DNA of 64,000 bases. Source: Actinoallomurus sp963823735. GTDB taxonomy: Bacteria; Actinomycetota; Actinomycetes; Streptosporangiales; Streptosporangiaceae. Under the pieces are notes generated by a model. The model ran no database searches. It had not been told where the DNA came from and was given only the letters and a program-made list of their open reading frames with translations. Of this stretch, positions 51,931 to 61,743 are shown piece after piece; the first letter of the stretch is position 1; every line of letters starts with the position of its first letter. The stretch lies in the NCBI GenBank assembly GCA_963823735.1, contig CAWGMO010000003.1, positions 1,488,001 through 1,552,000 of the forward strand, read 5' to 3'. Position numbers and translations under genes: made by a program.

Positions 51931-52824
51931 GTGCTATTGAGAGCTCATTGTTCATCGAAGACGAAAACGGTCTTTGTGGGGCTCGGTACTGCGGCTGTGC
52001 TGGTGAGCGGTGCCGCGGTGCCCATGGCCGCGCTGGCGGCGGATCCGACGCCTTCGGCCGACCCCTCGCCGGGGCCTTCGGACCCGCCGAGTGACTCGCC
52101 GCCTCCGACGAAGCCCACCCCTCCGCCGACGACCCCGCCGGTACGGCTGCCGCCGTCGCTGTCGGTCCACCTGTCGCTGTCCGCCGCGTCGGCCGCGCCG
52201 GGCGGCTCGGTGACCGCGACGATCCAGGTGAGCGCCCTGCACGCGGTCGCGCACAACACGGTCCTGCGGATGTCGGCGACGAGCGCGACCGTGAGCAGCC
52301 CCGGTGGCCTCGGCGACCTCGGCTCCACGGCCCGTACGTTCTCGACCGTCGTGACGATCCCGGCGGACCACGCCAAGGGCACGCTCACGGTGACCGCCTC
52401 CCTCAGCGCCGACCGCGCCGACTCCAAGAGCGAGACCGCCAAGCTGAAGATCGCCGGCTCCTCGTCCGGCGGCATCACGCTGGGCGGCGGCGCGGCACCG
52501 AACCTGCCGTTCTCCACCACCCCGGGCGGCGTCCCGCCGACCGGATCCGGGCAGCCCCAGCTTCCGCTGATCGGCCAGGACCCGGCGGTGGCCCCCATGG
52601 TGCTGACGACCAGGGAGCCGGTCTCCCTGCGGGCCAACGCCTCACCTCTGGGGCTGGACGAGACGTCATACCGTCTGGTCTGGACGGACGTGGCGTGGCT
52701 GACCGCCCTGATGGTGGGCCTGTCGCTGCTGATCACCCAGCTTCGCCTCAACCGCCACCGGCAGGCCCTCGCCGCCGGCTCGCCGCGCAAGCCGCGTACG
52801 AAGCGCGGCCGCCCCGCCCAGTAG
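51931..52824 (+). CDS. Cell-surface protein with Ig-like domain and C-terminal anchor
   Basis: A 297-residue exported protein. Residues about 1-36 are a signal peptide (ending AALAADPTP), residues about 37-75 are a Pro/Ser/Thr-rich linker, then follows a beta-sandwich domain (LSAASAAPGGSVTATIQV, TVVTIPADHAKGTLTV). A transmembrane helix lies near 255-275 (DVAWLTALMVGLSLLITQL) with a positive tail. It is therefore held in the membrane with its domain outside. GTG 51931 follows GCGGAGG. Its 3' end overlaps the convergent lnt gene by 159 bases. Confidence 0.8.
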   Translation: MLLRAHCSSKTKTVFVGLGTAAVLVSGAAVPMAALAADPTPSADPSPGPSDPPSDSPPPTKPTPPPTTPPVRLPPSLSVHLSLSAASAAPGGSVTATIQVSALHAVAHNTVLRMSATSATVSSPGGLGDLGSTARTFSTVVTIPADHAKGTLTVTASLSADRADSKSETAKLKIAGSSSGGITLGGGAAPNLPFSTTPGGVPPTGSGQPQLPLIGQDPAVAPMVLTTREPVSLRANASPLGLDETSYRLVWTDVAWLTALMVGLSLLITQLRLNRHRQALAAGSPRKPRTKRGRPAQ

Positions 52825-54213
52825 CAGCAGGAGCGCGCACGCCCAGGCGAACCAGTCGCCGTACCGCGTGTACACCGTCGAGGCCGAGCGCGAGGGCAGC
52901 GGAGCCAGCACGGACACCATCGGACCGTCGGCGCTTCTCGCCTCGGCCAGCACCCGGCCGTGCGGGTCGCTGACCGTGAGGGCGCCGTTCCGCGCCGACC
53001 GGGCCATGGTGAGGCCGTTCTCGACGCCCCGTGTCACCGCCATGCGGCTGTGCAGCCAGGCGTCGCGGTCGAAGTCCCACGCGGGCACGAACAGCGCGGA
53101 CGCGCCGGCCCGCCGGTAGCCGCGTACGAGGCCCGGCAGGTCGAGGTCGAAGCAGATCGCGATGGCCTCGGCGCGGCCCGAGCCGGGGACGAACGCCTCG
53201 GCGTCACCCGGCCGGAACGCGTCCTCCAGGCCGGGGACGAGGTGGTGCTTGAAGTAGAGGACGGGACGGCCGCCGCCGGCGGGGAAGTCGACCGCGGCGT
53301 TGCGCGTGACCCCGTCCGGGTCCAGCACCAGCCCGGCGATGACGTCGACGTGCCGCGCCGCCGCGACGCGGCCCAGCGTGGCGGCCATGACGGACAGGCT
53401 CACGTCGTCGGCGACGAACGCCTTCTCCGGCATCACCACGACCCGTGCGCCCCGCGCCGCCAGGCCAGGGATCCGCGCCGCGTACCGCGCCAGCAGTGCC
53501 CGGCCGTCGGCCGTCGTCACGGGGACCGGGTCGGACCGGTCGTCGGTCGCGAGCAGCGCCACCTTCTCCGTACGCGCGCCGTCGGACCCGCGCAGCCGGA
53601 AGGAGCCGTACCCGGTGGCCAGGGCCAGGACCACCAGCCCGGTCACCGCGACCGGCACCCGCCGTACGGCGCCCGGCGCGAGGAACGCCGCCAGCGCGGC
53701 GGGCGCGCCCAGGACCAGGAACGTGACGCCCCACGGGCCGGTGAGCGAGACGGTCTGCAGCACCGGCAGCACACCGGCCTGCGTGTACGCCAGGCTCCAC
53801 CACGCGCCGTTCGGAGAGAACACGGACGTCAGGTACTCCAGGACCACCCACGCCGCGGGCACGACGGCGGCGGCCAGGACGAGGTACCGCCGCAGCACGA
53901 GCGCGCGGAAGGCCAGCGCCACCAGGCCGAACCCCAGCGCCGAACCGGCGACCATCCCGATCGCCATCGGCGCCGGCACGCCGACCGTGTGCAGCAGGTA
54001 GCCCCACAGCCAGGCCTCGCCGCCGAGCCACGCGGCCGACGCCGACAGGAAGGCCGTACGCCGGCCGGCGCGCGGGGCGAGCAGGAGCACCGGCAGCGGC
54101 GCGAGCCAGGTGAGCCAGGGCACCGGCCGCATGCCGGTGCCGAAGTAGAACAGCGCGGCCGAGAGCGCCGCCGCGCCGGCCGCGACGGCGATGCGCCGTA
54201 TCGTCGGATTCAT
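52666..54213 (-). CDS. lnt: Apolipoprotein N-acyltransferase
   Basis: A 515-residue membrane enzyme that N-acylates lipoproteins. The N-terminal half has about six hydrophobic helices. The nitrilase domain has the catalytic Glu in VVVMPEKAF, the Lys in LYFKHHLVPG and the Cys in AICFDLDLPG. A final helix follows (WFAWACALLLLLGGAA). The last 40 residues are encoded opposite the membrane anchor of the preceding gene and look poorly conserved. ATG 54213 has GAGAGGA upstream. It would serve lipoproteins such as MceE and the sulfatase. Confidence 0.9.
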   Translation of the reverse strand: MNPTIRRIAVAAGAAALSAALFYFGTGMRPVPWLTWLAPLPVLLLAPRAGRRTAFLSASAAWLGGEAWLWGYLLHTVGVPAPMAIGMVAGSALGFGLVALAFRALVLRRYLVLAAAVVPAAWVVLEYLTSVFSPNGAWWSLAYTQAGVLPVLQTVSLTGPWGVTFLVLGAPAALAAFLAPGAVRRVPVAVTGLVVLALATGYGSFRLRGSDGARTEKVALLATDDRSDPVPVTTADGRALLARYAARIPGLAARGARVVVMPEKAFVADDVSLSVMAATLGRVAAARHVDVIAGLVLDPDGVTRNAAVDFPAGGGRPVLYFKHHLVPGLEDAFRPGDAEAFVPGSGRAEAIAICFDLDLPGLVRGYRRAGASALFVPAWDFDRDAWLHSRMAVTRGVENGLTMARSARNGALTVSDPHGRVLAEARSADGPMVSVLAPLPSRSASTVYTRYGDWFAWACALLLLLGGAAALRTRLARRAGGEGLPVAVEAKLGDQQRQAHHQGGQPRHVRPDQTV

Positions 54214-54311
54214 CGGGTCCTCTCCTCATTCGGTGAGCGGCCTCGATGGTCGGCGGCCGGACCCGGACCGCACATCGCCGACGAGAGCGGTACGCCTCTC
54301 GCTCGTACGGA

Positions 54312-55262
54312 CTACAGAGCGGACCAGAGCCCGAACCTCTTCAGCAGCGCGGGGTCCTGGAACGACACCACCCGCGCGATGCGCGTCCCGGAGAACTCCG
54401 GCACGTGGATCGAGTGCGGGCCGCCGCCACGGAAGACGGCGAAGGCCGGGCCTCCGTTGGCCCTCACCGGGACCATCCGGATGTCGCGAGGACCCCGCAG
54501 GACCTTGGCCAGGAGGAACTCCCGTATCGCCTCGCGTCCCGCGAACCAGGTCGGGACCGGCGGCATCTCGAACACCGCGTCCTCGGTGAGCACCTCCATC
54601 AGCGCGGCCATGTCGGCCTTCTCGAAGGCCATGGCGTACCGGTCGAGCAGCTCGCGCAGCTCCGGGTCGCCGGGCTCGCGTACGTCGTCGGCGGCCGGGG
54701 CGACCCGCTGGAGGTGAGCCCTGGCCCGCTGCAGGACGCTGTTGACGGCGGCCGTGGAGACGCCGAGCAGCTCGGCGACCTCCGACGCGCGCCAGGCCAG
54801 CACGTCGCGCAGCAGCAGGACGGCCCGCTGCCGCGGCGGCAGGAACTGGAGCGCCGCGATCAGGGCCAGCCGCATCCCGGCGCGCGCCGCGACGACGGAG
54901 GCGGGATCGGCCGCTTCGGTGCCGAGCAGGACATCGGGGAACGGTTCGAGCCAGGCGACCTCGTGCCGCGACGCCGCGAGCGGCCCCGCCGGGTCGTCGG
55001 CGGGCGCGCCGAGCCCGGAGGGCAGCGGGCGGCGTACGCGGTTCTCCAGCGCCCGCAGGCAGGCGTTGGTCGCGATCTTGTACAGCCAGGTGCGCACCGA
55101 CGAGCGGCCCTCGAACGCGTCGTAGGAGCGCCAGGCCCGCAGCAGCGTCTCCTGCAGCTGGTCCTCCGCGTCGTGGATCGAGCCGAGCATCCGGTAGCAG
55201 TGCGCCAGCAGCTCCGGACGGAAGGGGCCGGTGAGCCGGTCGAAGTCGTCAGTCGAGATCAA
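54312..55262 (-). CDS. ECF sigma factor with SnoaL-like C-terminal domain
   Basis: A 316-residue SigJ-type (ECF41/56-like) sigma factor. Region 2 (about 10-75) includes YRMLGSIHDAEDQLQETLLRAW, region 4 (about 130-185) includes LPPRQRAVLLLRDVLAW and SEVAELLGVSTAAVNSVLQRA, and the C-terminal SnoaL-like domain (about 200-316) takes the place of an anti-sigma factor. TTG 55262 has AGGA upstream. It is divergent from the exporter gene at 55393 and may drive it. Confidence 0.9.
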   Translation of the reverse strand: MISTDDFDRLTGPFRPELLAHCYRMLGSIHDAEDQLQETLLRAWRSYDAFEGRSSVRTWLYKIATNACLRALENRVRRPLPSGLGAPADDPAGPLAASRHEVAWLEPFPDVLLGTEAADPASVVAARAGMRLALIAALQFLPPRQRAVLLLRDVLAWRASEVAELLGVSTAAVNSVLQRARAHLQRVAPAADDVREPGDPELRELLDRYAMAFEKADMAALMEVLTEDAVFEMPPVPTWFAGREAIREFLLAKVLRGPRDIRMVPVRANGGPAFAVFRGGGPHSIHVPEFSGTRIARVVSFQDPALLKRFGLWSAL

Positions 55263-55392
55263 GGCGGTCCTGTCCTCGCGCGCGTGCGGTCATCCGTACA
55301 GATCCCGGGAGGACGCGGAACTCATCGGCCCCGTGCCGATGGGTTCGGCGGACCACGCGGATCGATACCGGTGAAACCGACCTGGAGGACTG

Positions 55393-56802
55393 ATGAGCAC
55401 CGACGAACCGATGACGCCGAAGCAGAGGTGGGTCCTGGCCCTGACCTCGGCGGCGTCGTTCATGATCGCTTTGGACGGCACGGTCGTGACGACCGCGCTG
55501 AGCACGATCCGGCGCGACCTGGGCGCCTCGATCGAGACACTGGAATGGACGGTCAACGCCTACATCCTGGCCTTCGCCGTGCTGCTCCTCACGGGGTCCG
55601 CGCTGGGCGACCGGTACGGACGGCGGCGGATGCTCGCCGCCGGGCTCGGGCTCTTCACCGCCGCCTCGGCGGCGTGCGCCCTGTCCGCGAACATCGGCGT
55701 GCTGATCACCGCGCGCACGGTGCAGGGCGCCGGTGCCGCGCTCGTGCTGCCGCTGGCGATGACGCAGCTCAGCGCGGCCTTCCCGCCCCGGCAGCGGGGG
55801 AGGGCCCTGGGGATCTGGAGCGGCATGACCGGGCTCGCGACCTTCAGCGGTCCGTTCGTCGGCGGTGCCGTCGCCCAGGGGCTGGCCTGGCAGTGGATCT
55901 TCTGGATCAACATCCCGATCGGGGTGCTCGCCGTGGCGCTCGTCCGCACGCGCCTGGAGGAGAGCACAGGGCCGGGTGCCGGCCTCGACCTCCTCGGCGT
56001 GCTGCTGGCCGTCGGCGGGACGTTCGGGCTGGTGTGGGGACTGGTACGCGGGAACGGCGCGGGCTGGGGGAGCGCCGAGGTGACCGGGTCGATCGCGGCC
56101 GGCGCCGTGCTGGTGGCCGCCTTCGCCGCCTGGGAGCGGCGGGCACGCGCGCCCATGCTGCCGATGGGCTTCTTCCGCCTCCGGGCCTTCACCGCGGCAA
56201 ACGTGGCGAACTTCTGCCTGGTGGGCTCGCTGTACGCCACGCTGTTCTTCCTGGCGCAGTTCTTCCAGACCGCGCAGGGAGACGGCCCGCTCGCCGCCGG
56301 GCTGCGGCTCATGCCGTGGACCGGCACGCTGATGGTCTGCGCGCCGGCCGCCGGGATCCTCGCCGACCGGCTGGGCGAGCGGCGGTTCCTGTTCGGCGGC
56401 CTCCTGCTGCAGGCCGCCGGGATGGCCTGGCTCGCGATGATCGCCACGCCGGACCTCGCGTACGGGAGCATGCTGCCGCCACTGATCGTCGGCGGCTGCG
56501 GCATCTCGATGGCGATGCCCGCCGCCCAGAAGGCCGTGGTCGGCGCCGTGCGCCCGCACGAGATCGGGCAGGCGTCGGGCGTGTTCAACATGCTGCGCCA
56601 GCTCGGGGGCGTGTTCGGGGTCGCGGTGGGCGTCGCGGTCTTCGCCCATGAGGGCGGCTACGCCTCGCCGGCGGCGTTCACCGACGGGTTCGCCCCCGCG
56701 CTCGGCGCCGCCGCCGTCCTGGCGCTGGCCGGGGCGCTGGCCGCGGCGGGGATGCCGGGACGCCGCCGGGTGCCCGCCGTGGTGCCGGCGGGAGCGCGCT
56801 GA
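55393..56802 (+). CDS. MFS exporter, DHA2 (14-TM) family
   Basis: A 469-residue membrane antiporter. It shows DGTVVTTALSTIRRDL in TM1, the motif A GSALGDRYGRRRMLAAG and motif C GPFVGGAV. ATG 55393 follows GGAGG. It is divergent from the ECF sigma gene. It is the fourth DHA2 exporter in the window, and its substrate is unknown. Confidence 0.9.
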   Translation: MSTDEPMTPKQRWVLALTSAASFMIALDGTVVTTALSTIRRDLGASIETLEWTVNAYILAFAVLLLTGSALGDRYGRRRMLAAGLGLFTAASAACALSANIGVLITARTVQGAGAALVLPLAMTQLSAAFPPRQRGRALGIWSGMTGLATFSGPFVGGAVAQGLAWQWIFWINIPIGVLAVALVRTRLEESTGPGAGLDLLGVLLAVGGTFGLVWGLVRGNGAGWGSAEVTGSIAAGAVLVAAFAAWERRARAPMLPMGFFRLRAFTAANVANFCLVGSLYATLFFLAQFFQTAQGDGPLAAGLRLMPWTGTLMVCAPAAGILADRLGERRFLFGGLLLQAAGMAWLAMIATPDLAYGSMLPPLIVGGCGISMAMPAAQKAVVGAVRPHEIGQASGVFNMLRQLGGVFGVAVGVAVFAHEGGYASPAAFTDGFAPALGAAAVLALAGALAAAGMPGRRRVPAVVPAGAR

Positions 56803-56911
56803 CGCCGCCCGCGGGCCCGTACGCTGCGGAAACGTGGTTTGTGCCTTGGTGTCACCATGTAGCCTGAGTGTCCGATATCGCCCGGCTCCCCCCGGTTAGG
56901 CGGTGACTTTC

Positions 56912-57850
56912 ATGCGGACCGACCTCCGCTTTCGCGACATCCACGGCTATCGGCGTGCCTTCCTCATGGAGGGCAGCGGCCCTCCGCTGCTGCTGATCCA
57001 TGGTGTCGGCGACAGCTCGTCGACATGGCTGGACGTGATTCCGCGCCTGGCCGAGCGCCACACGGTGATCGTGCCCGACCTGCTGGGCCACGGCGAGTCG
57101 GCCCGTCCGAGGGCCGACTACGCCGTGGCGGCGTACGCCTGCGGGATGCGCGACCTGCTGGGCGTCCTGGACGTCGACCGGGTCTCGGTCGTCGGCCACT
57201 CCTTCGGCGGCGGGATCGCGATGCAGTTCGCGTACCAGTTCCCCGAGCGGTGCGAGCGCCTGGTCCTGGTGGGCAGCGGGGGCCTCGGCCCCGAGGTGCA
57301 CCCGCTGCTCCGGCTCGCCGCCGTGCCCGGCGCCGAGCTGGGCCTGTCCGTCGCGACCTCCAGGGCCGCGCGCGCCGCGCTCAAGCTCGCGTCCCCGGCG
57401 CTGCGGGTCACCGGCGGCCTGCGGCTCGGCGCCGACCTCGCGTACGTCCTGGAACGCTACGCCGCGCTGCGCAGCCGTACGGCCCGGCAGGCGTTCCTGC
57501 GCACCCTGCGGGCGGGCGTGGACGTGCACGGCCAGGTGATCACCATGCTCGACCGCTGCTACCTCGCCGCCGGCCTACCCACGATGATCATCTGGGGCGG
57601 GCGTGACCGGGTCATCCCGGTCCACCACGCGGACATCGCGCACGACGCGATGCCGGGCAGCCGGCTGGAGATCTTCGAGCACGCCGGCCACTTCCCCCAC
57701 CACGACGACCCCGAGCGCTTCGCACGGGTGATCGAGGACTTCGTCGACGGCGTGATCCCGCTGGCGTACGACCAGGCCAGGTGGCGGCGGCTGCTCCGCG
57801 CCGGCCACCCCGAGGGGCTGCACGAGCCGCAGGCCTCCAGCGGAGCCTGA
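56912..57850 (+). CDS. Alpha/beta-hydrolase
   Basis: A 312-residue cytosolic hydrolase of the epoxide hydrolase/haloperoxidase superfamily. The oxyanion part is LLLIHGVGDSSSTW, the nucleophile Ser lies in VVGHSFGGGIA, the Asp in WGGRDRVIP and the His in EHAGHFPHHD. ATG 56912 is taken as start. It lies 74 bases before crtI on the same strand and might act on carotenoid-related esters, but no evidence beyond position supports this. Confidence 0.85.
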   Translation: MRTDLRFRDIHGYRRAFLMEGSGPPLLLIHGVGDSSSTWLDVIPRLAERHTVIVPDLLGHGESARPRADYAVAAYACGMRDLLGVLDVDRVSVVGHSFGGGIAMQFAYQFPERCERLVLVGSGGLGPEVHPLLRLAAVPGAELGLSVATSRAARAALKLASPALRVTGGLRLGADLAYVLERYAALRSRTARQAFLRTLRAGVDVHGQVITMLDRCYLAAGLPTMIIWGGRDRVIPVHHADIAHDAMPGSRLEIFEHAGHFPHHDDPERFARVIEDFVDGVIPLAYDQARWRRLLRAGHPEGLHEPQASSGA

Positions 57851-57924
57851 CCAGCGGTTTCAATAGATAGATCATCTCGCTTCCTTGCCCGCGTGATGAC
57901 CCGATCCGGGGTACCCGACGCGGT

Positions 57925-59466
57925 ATGACGCAACCGCCGGACGGCGAGCGGCGCCGGGCGCGCACGATCTCCGGCGCCTCCGACCACGTGGTGGTGGTCG
58001 GGGCGGGCCTGTCCGGGCTCGCCGCGGCACTGCACCTGGCCGGCCGCGGCCGTACGGTGACCGTCCTGGAGCGGGACCCGGTTCCCGGCGGGCGGGCCGG
58101 GCGCCACGACGCGTACGGCCACAAGCTGGACACCGGGCCGACCGTGCTCACGATGCCCGGCGTCGTGGAGGACACTCTCGCCGCCGTCGGGGAGTCCCTC
58201 GCCGGCCGGCTTCCGTTGATCCCGCTCGACCCGGCCTACCGGGCGTTCTTCGCCGACGGCACCTCACTGGACGTCCGCACCGACGCCGACGCGATGGCCG
58301 AGGCCGTGCGCGACTTCGCCGGGCCGCGCGAGGCCGACGGGTACCGGCGCCTGCGCGCCTGGCTGACCGCCGTGTACGACGCCTCGTACGCGAGGTTCGT
58401 CGCCGCCAACGTCGACTCGCCGTTCGCCCTGCTCACCCCGCAGCTCGCCCGGATCGCCGCGCTCGGCGGGTTCGGCCGCTGGGACCGCGCCGTCGGCCGT
58501 TTCATCGGCGACGAGCGGCTGCGGCGGATCTTCACGTTCCAGGCGCTGTACGCGGGCGTCCCGCCCAGCCGGGCGCTCGCCCTGTACGCGGTGATCGCCT
58601 ACATGGACACCGTCGCGGGCGTGTACTTCCCGCGCGGCGGGATGCGCGCGCTCCCGGACGCCCTGGCCGGCGCGGCCGCCGACGCCGGCGTCACCTTCCG
58701 CCACGGCGTCACCGTCTCGGCCCTCGAACGCCGAGGGCGGCGCGTCACCGCCGCGCACACCACCGAGGGCGAGCGGTACCCGTGCGACGCGATCGTGCTG
58801 AGCTGCGAGCTGGCCGAGGCGTACCGGCTGCTGGGCCGCACGCCGCGCCGCCCGTGGCCGCTGCGCCCCGCGCCCTCCGCCGTGGTGCTGCACCTGTCCG
58901 TGCCGGGCCCGGTGCCCGCCACCGCGCACCACAACCTGCTGTTCGGGGACGCCTGGCGGACCACCTTCGACGACCTCGTGCGCGACGGCCGCCCGATGCG
59001 CGACCCGTCCCTGCTGCTGACCCGGCCCACCGCCACCGACCCCGCCCTGGCCCCGGAGGGGCGGCAACTGCTGTCGCTGCTCGCCCCCGTCCCGAACCAG
59101 GCGCGCGGCGACGCGGGCTGGGACCGCCGCGGTCCCGCGTACGCGCGCGAGCTCGTGGACGTGCTGGCGAAACGCCTGCCGGACCTGCCCGGCGACATCG
59201 AGACCCTGCACGTCATGACCCCGGCCGACTGGGAACGGCAGGGACTGCTCGCCGGCACGCCGTTCAGCCTCGCGCACACCTTCCTCCAGACCGGCCCGTT
59301 CCGGCCGGCGAACCTGCCAGCCTCGGCCGACAACGCGGTCCTGGCCGGCTGCGGCACGGTCCCCGGCGTCGGCGTCCCCACCGCCCTGCTGTCGGGCCGC
59401 CTCGCCGCCGACCGGATCACCGGCCAGGTTCCCGCGCGGCGCGGTGCGGGAGTGGGGCACCGATGA
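57925..59466 (+). CDS. crtI: Phytoene desaturase
   Basis: A 513-residue FAD enzyme that desaturates phytoene to lycopene. The dinucleotide site is VVVGAGLSGLAAALHLAGRG (about 22-41), followed by GGRAGRHDAYGHKLDTGPTVL; the C-terminal FAD segment is AGCGTVPGVGVPTALLSGR. This is normal length. It is first in the plus-strand carotenoid operon and overlaps crtB (ATGA). Confidence 0.93.
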   Translation: MTQPPDGERRRARTISGASDHVVVVGAGLSGLAAALHLAGRGRTVTVLERDPVPGGRAGRHDAYGHKLDTGPTVLTMPGVVEDTLAAVGESLAGRLPLIPLDPAYRAFFADGTSLDVRTDADAMAEAVRDFAGPREADGYRRLRAWLTAVYDASYARFVAANVDSPFALLTPQLARIAALGGFGRWDRAVGRFIGDERLRRIFTFQALYAGVPPSRALALYAVIAYMDTVAGVYFPRGGMRALPDALAGAAADAGVTFRHGVTVSALERRGRRVTAAHTTEGERYPCDAIVLSCELAEAYRLLGRTPRRPWPLRPAPSAVVLHLSVPGPVPATAHHNLLFGDAWRTTFDDLVRDGRPMRDPSLLLTRPTATDPALAPEGRQLLSLLAPVPNQARGDAGWDRRGPAYARELVDVLAKRLPDLPGDIETLHVMTPADWERQGLLAGTPFSLAHTFLQTGPFRPANLPASADNAVLAGCGTVPGVGVPTALLSGRLAADRITGQVPARRGAGVGHR

Positions 59467-60410
59467 CGCGCCGTGAGCTGGACGCCGCCGGGATCACCGA
59501 CCCGCGGCTGCGCGCCGCGTACGCCGCCTGCCGTGCGATCAACGCCCGCCACGGCCGCACGTACTTCCTGGCCACCCGGCTGCTGCGGCCCGCTCAGCGG
59601 CCCGCCGTCCACGCGCTGTACGGGTTCGCCCGGCACGCCGACGACCTCGTGGACGAGCCCGCGCCCGGCGCCTCTCCGGCGGTTCTCCTCGACGACCTCG
59701 CGGCCGCGCTCGGCTCCGGGCTGCGCGCGGGCCACAGCGACCACCCTGTCCTGGCCGCCGTCGTGGACACCGCGGCACGGTTCGGCATCGCGGACGCCCT
59801 GTTCGAGGACTTCCTGCGGTCGATGCGGATGGACCTCACCGTCACCGGCTACCCGACGAGGGCCGCCCTGGACGCGTACATGCGCGGTTCCGCCGAGGTG
59901 ATCGGCCTGCAGGTGCTCCCGGTGCTCGGCACCGTCGGCGATCCGGCCGAGGCGGCTCCGCGCGCCGCCGCGCTCGGGCGCGCGTTCCAGCTCACGAACT
60001 TCCTGCGAGACGTCGCCGAGGACCTCGACCGAGGCCGCGTGTACCTGCCCGCCGACGAGCTCGCCGCGCACGGCGTCGACCGCGCCCTGCTCGCGTGGTG
60101 CCGGCGCGCGGGCCGCGTCGACCGGCGCGTACGGCAGGCGCTCGCGGACCAGGTCGCGCACACGCGGTCGGTCTACCGGCGGGCCAGGCCGGGGATCGCG
60201 CTGCTGCACCCGGCCTCGCGGCCCTGCGTCGCCACCGCGTTCACCCTCTACGCGCGCATCCTCGACCGGATCGAGGACAACGGCCACAACGTGTTCGCCG
60301 GCCGGGTCAGCGTCGGCACGGGCCAGCGCCTCGCCCTCGCCGGCACCGCGCTCACCCGCGCCGCGTGGAGCAGAGCCACCACACGCCTCCCGATCGGAGA
60401 TCTCCCATGA
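59463..60410 (+). CDS. crtB: Phytoene synthase
   Basis: A 315-residue head-to-head prenyl synthase that joins two GGPP into phytoene. The first Asp motif lies in ARHADDLVDEP, the second in FLRDVAEDLDRGRVYLP. It has the N-terminal GRTYFLATRLL segment. ATG 59463 overlaps the crtI stop. A crtE gene for GGPP supply is not in the window. Confidence 0.94.
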   Translation: MTRRELDAAGITDPRLRAAYAACRAINARHGRTYFLATRLLRPAQRPAVHALYGFARHADDLVDEPAPGASPAVLLDDLAAALGSGLRAGHSDHPVLAAVVDTAARFGIADALFEDFLRSMRMDLTVTGYPTRAALDAYMRGSAEVIGLQVLPVLGTVGDPAEAAPRAAALGRAFQLTNFLRDVAEDLDRGRVYLPADELAAHGVDRALLAWCRRAGRVDRRVRQALADQVAHTRSVYRRARPGIALLHPASRPCVATAFTLYARILDRIEDNGHNVFAGRVSVGTGQRLALAGTALTRAAWSRATTRLPIGDLP

Positions 60411-60426
60411 CACGGGAAGGACGGAC

Positions 60427-60732
60427 ATGGACCATCTGCGGTACCTGCTGCTACTCGCCGGGTGCGTGGCGGTCACCCTGCCCCTGGAGCTCTCCGGGAC
60501 CCGCGTCTACCGCAGGCCCGCCCGGCTGGCGCGCGCGGTCCTCCCCGCGGCGGCGCTGTTCGCGGCCTGGGACGTCCTCGCCATCGCGGGCGGCGTCTGG
60601 CACTACGACCCCCGCTACGTCACCGGCGTCGTCCTGCCGCTGTCGCTTCCCCTGGAGGAGGCGCTGTTCTTCCTCGTGATCCCGGTGTGCGCCGTCCTGA
60701 CGCTGGAGACCGTGCGACGGTTCGCGCGATGA
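60427..60732 (+). CDS. crtYc: Lycopene cyclase subunit YC
   Basis: A 101-residue membrane protein with three hydrophobic helices, the C-type half of the heterodimeric CarR-family lycopene cyclase. Key segments are GGVWHYDPRYVTGV and PLEEALFFLVIP, which repeat in the partner subunit. GGAAGGA lies upstream. It overlaps crtYd by four bases. Confidence 0.92.
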   Translation: MDHLRYLLLLAGCVAVTLPLELSGTRVYRRPARLARAVLPAAALFAAWDVLAIAGGVWHYDPRYVTGVVLPLSLPLEEALFFLVIPVCAVLTLETVRRFAR

Positions 60733-61031
60733 CCGGCCTCGGGTACACGCTGCCCGCCGTCGTCTCGGTCGCCGCCGTCGTGGCCCTGGAGGTGTTCCGG
60801 CTGCGCACCGGCCTGTTCCGCCGCCGGGCGTACTGGATCACGATGCTGATCGTGGCCGCCTTCCAGTCCCTCGTGGACGGCCGCCTGACCCGCCTGCCCG
60901 CACCTGTCGTGATCTACGACCCGCGCCACATCAGCGGCGTCAGATTCCCGTTCGACATCCCGGTCGAGGATTTCCTCTTCGGCTTCGCCCTGGTCACCGC
61001 CACACTGCTCGCCTGGGAGACCGCCCGATGA
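60729..61031 (+). CDS. crtYd: Lycopene cyclase subunit YD
   Basis: A 100-residue membrane protein, the D-type half of the lycopene cyclase. It has VVIYDPRHISGVRF and PVEDFLFGFALV, matching the PLEE..FF site of the other half. Both halves are needed to form beta-rings. ATG 60729 overlaps the crtYc stop, and the stop overlaps the next start. Confidence 0.92.
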   Translation: MTGLGYTLPAVVSVAAVVALEVFRLRTGLFRRRAYWITMLIVAAFQSLVDGRLTRLPAPVVIYDPRHISGVRFPFDIPVEDFLFGFALVTATLLAWETAR

Positions 61032-61743
61032 CCGTACGGGACGTACCCGCCGCCTTCGACCGGGGAGCCGCGGCGTACGACCGGCTCGTCGGCGCCAACC
61101 CCGGCTACCACGAGGACCTGCGCGGGTCCGCGCGCTCGCTGTCCCTGTCGCCGGACGGCGAGGGGCTGCGGCTGCTCGACGCCGGGTGCGGCACCGGCGC
61201 CTCCACGGCCGCGCTGCTGGCGGCCGCGCCGCGCGCCCGCGTCGTCGCCGTGGACGCCTCGCCCGGCATGCTCGCCCAGGCACGCGCCAAGCCGTGGCCG
61301 GGGAGCGTGACGTTCGCCGAGAGCCGTATCGAGGACCTCGCCTCGGCCGGGATCGAGGGCCCCTTCGACGGGATCTTCGCGGCGTACCTGATCCGCAACC
61401 TCCCGGACCCGGACGCCACGCTGGCGTCGCTCCGCGCCCTCCTGCGTCCCGGCGGCGTGCTCGTGGTGCACGACTACGCGGTGCGCGACAGCCTGTCCGC
61501 CCGCCTGACCTGGCACGCGGTCTGCTGGGCCGTCATCATCCCGGCGGGCGCTGCTGGCCAGCGGCGACGCGAGCCTGTACCGCTACCTGTGGCGCAGCGT
61601 CCTGGACTTCGACGGCGCACGGGGCTTCACCGACCGCCTGCGCCGCGCCGGCTTCACCGGCGTCCGCACGCGGACCATGGACCGGCTGGCAGCGCGGCAT
61701 CACCCACACGTTCCGCGCCGTACGCCCGGCGGAGCCGGCGTGA
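61028..61743 (+). CDS. crtT: CrtT-like methyltransferase (two apparent frameshifts)
   Basis: A SAM-dependent class I methyltransferase of about 237 residues. The SAM motif is LLDAGCGTGAST (about 47-58), followed by VVAVDASPGML and FAAYLIRNLPDPD. Near 61543 the frame must drop one base to give the conserved LYRYLWRSVLDFDG segment, and near 61681 again one base to give MDGWQRGITHTF up to TGA 61741-61743. With both corrected, the start (overlapping crtYd) and stop (overlapping crtU) fit the operon perfectly. The sequence as given cannot be translated in one piece. A carotenoid-cluster gene of this type (crtT) is of uncertain role. Confidence 0.75.
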
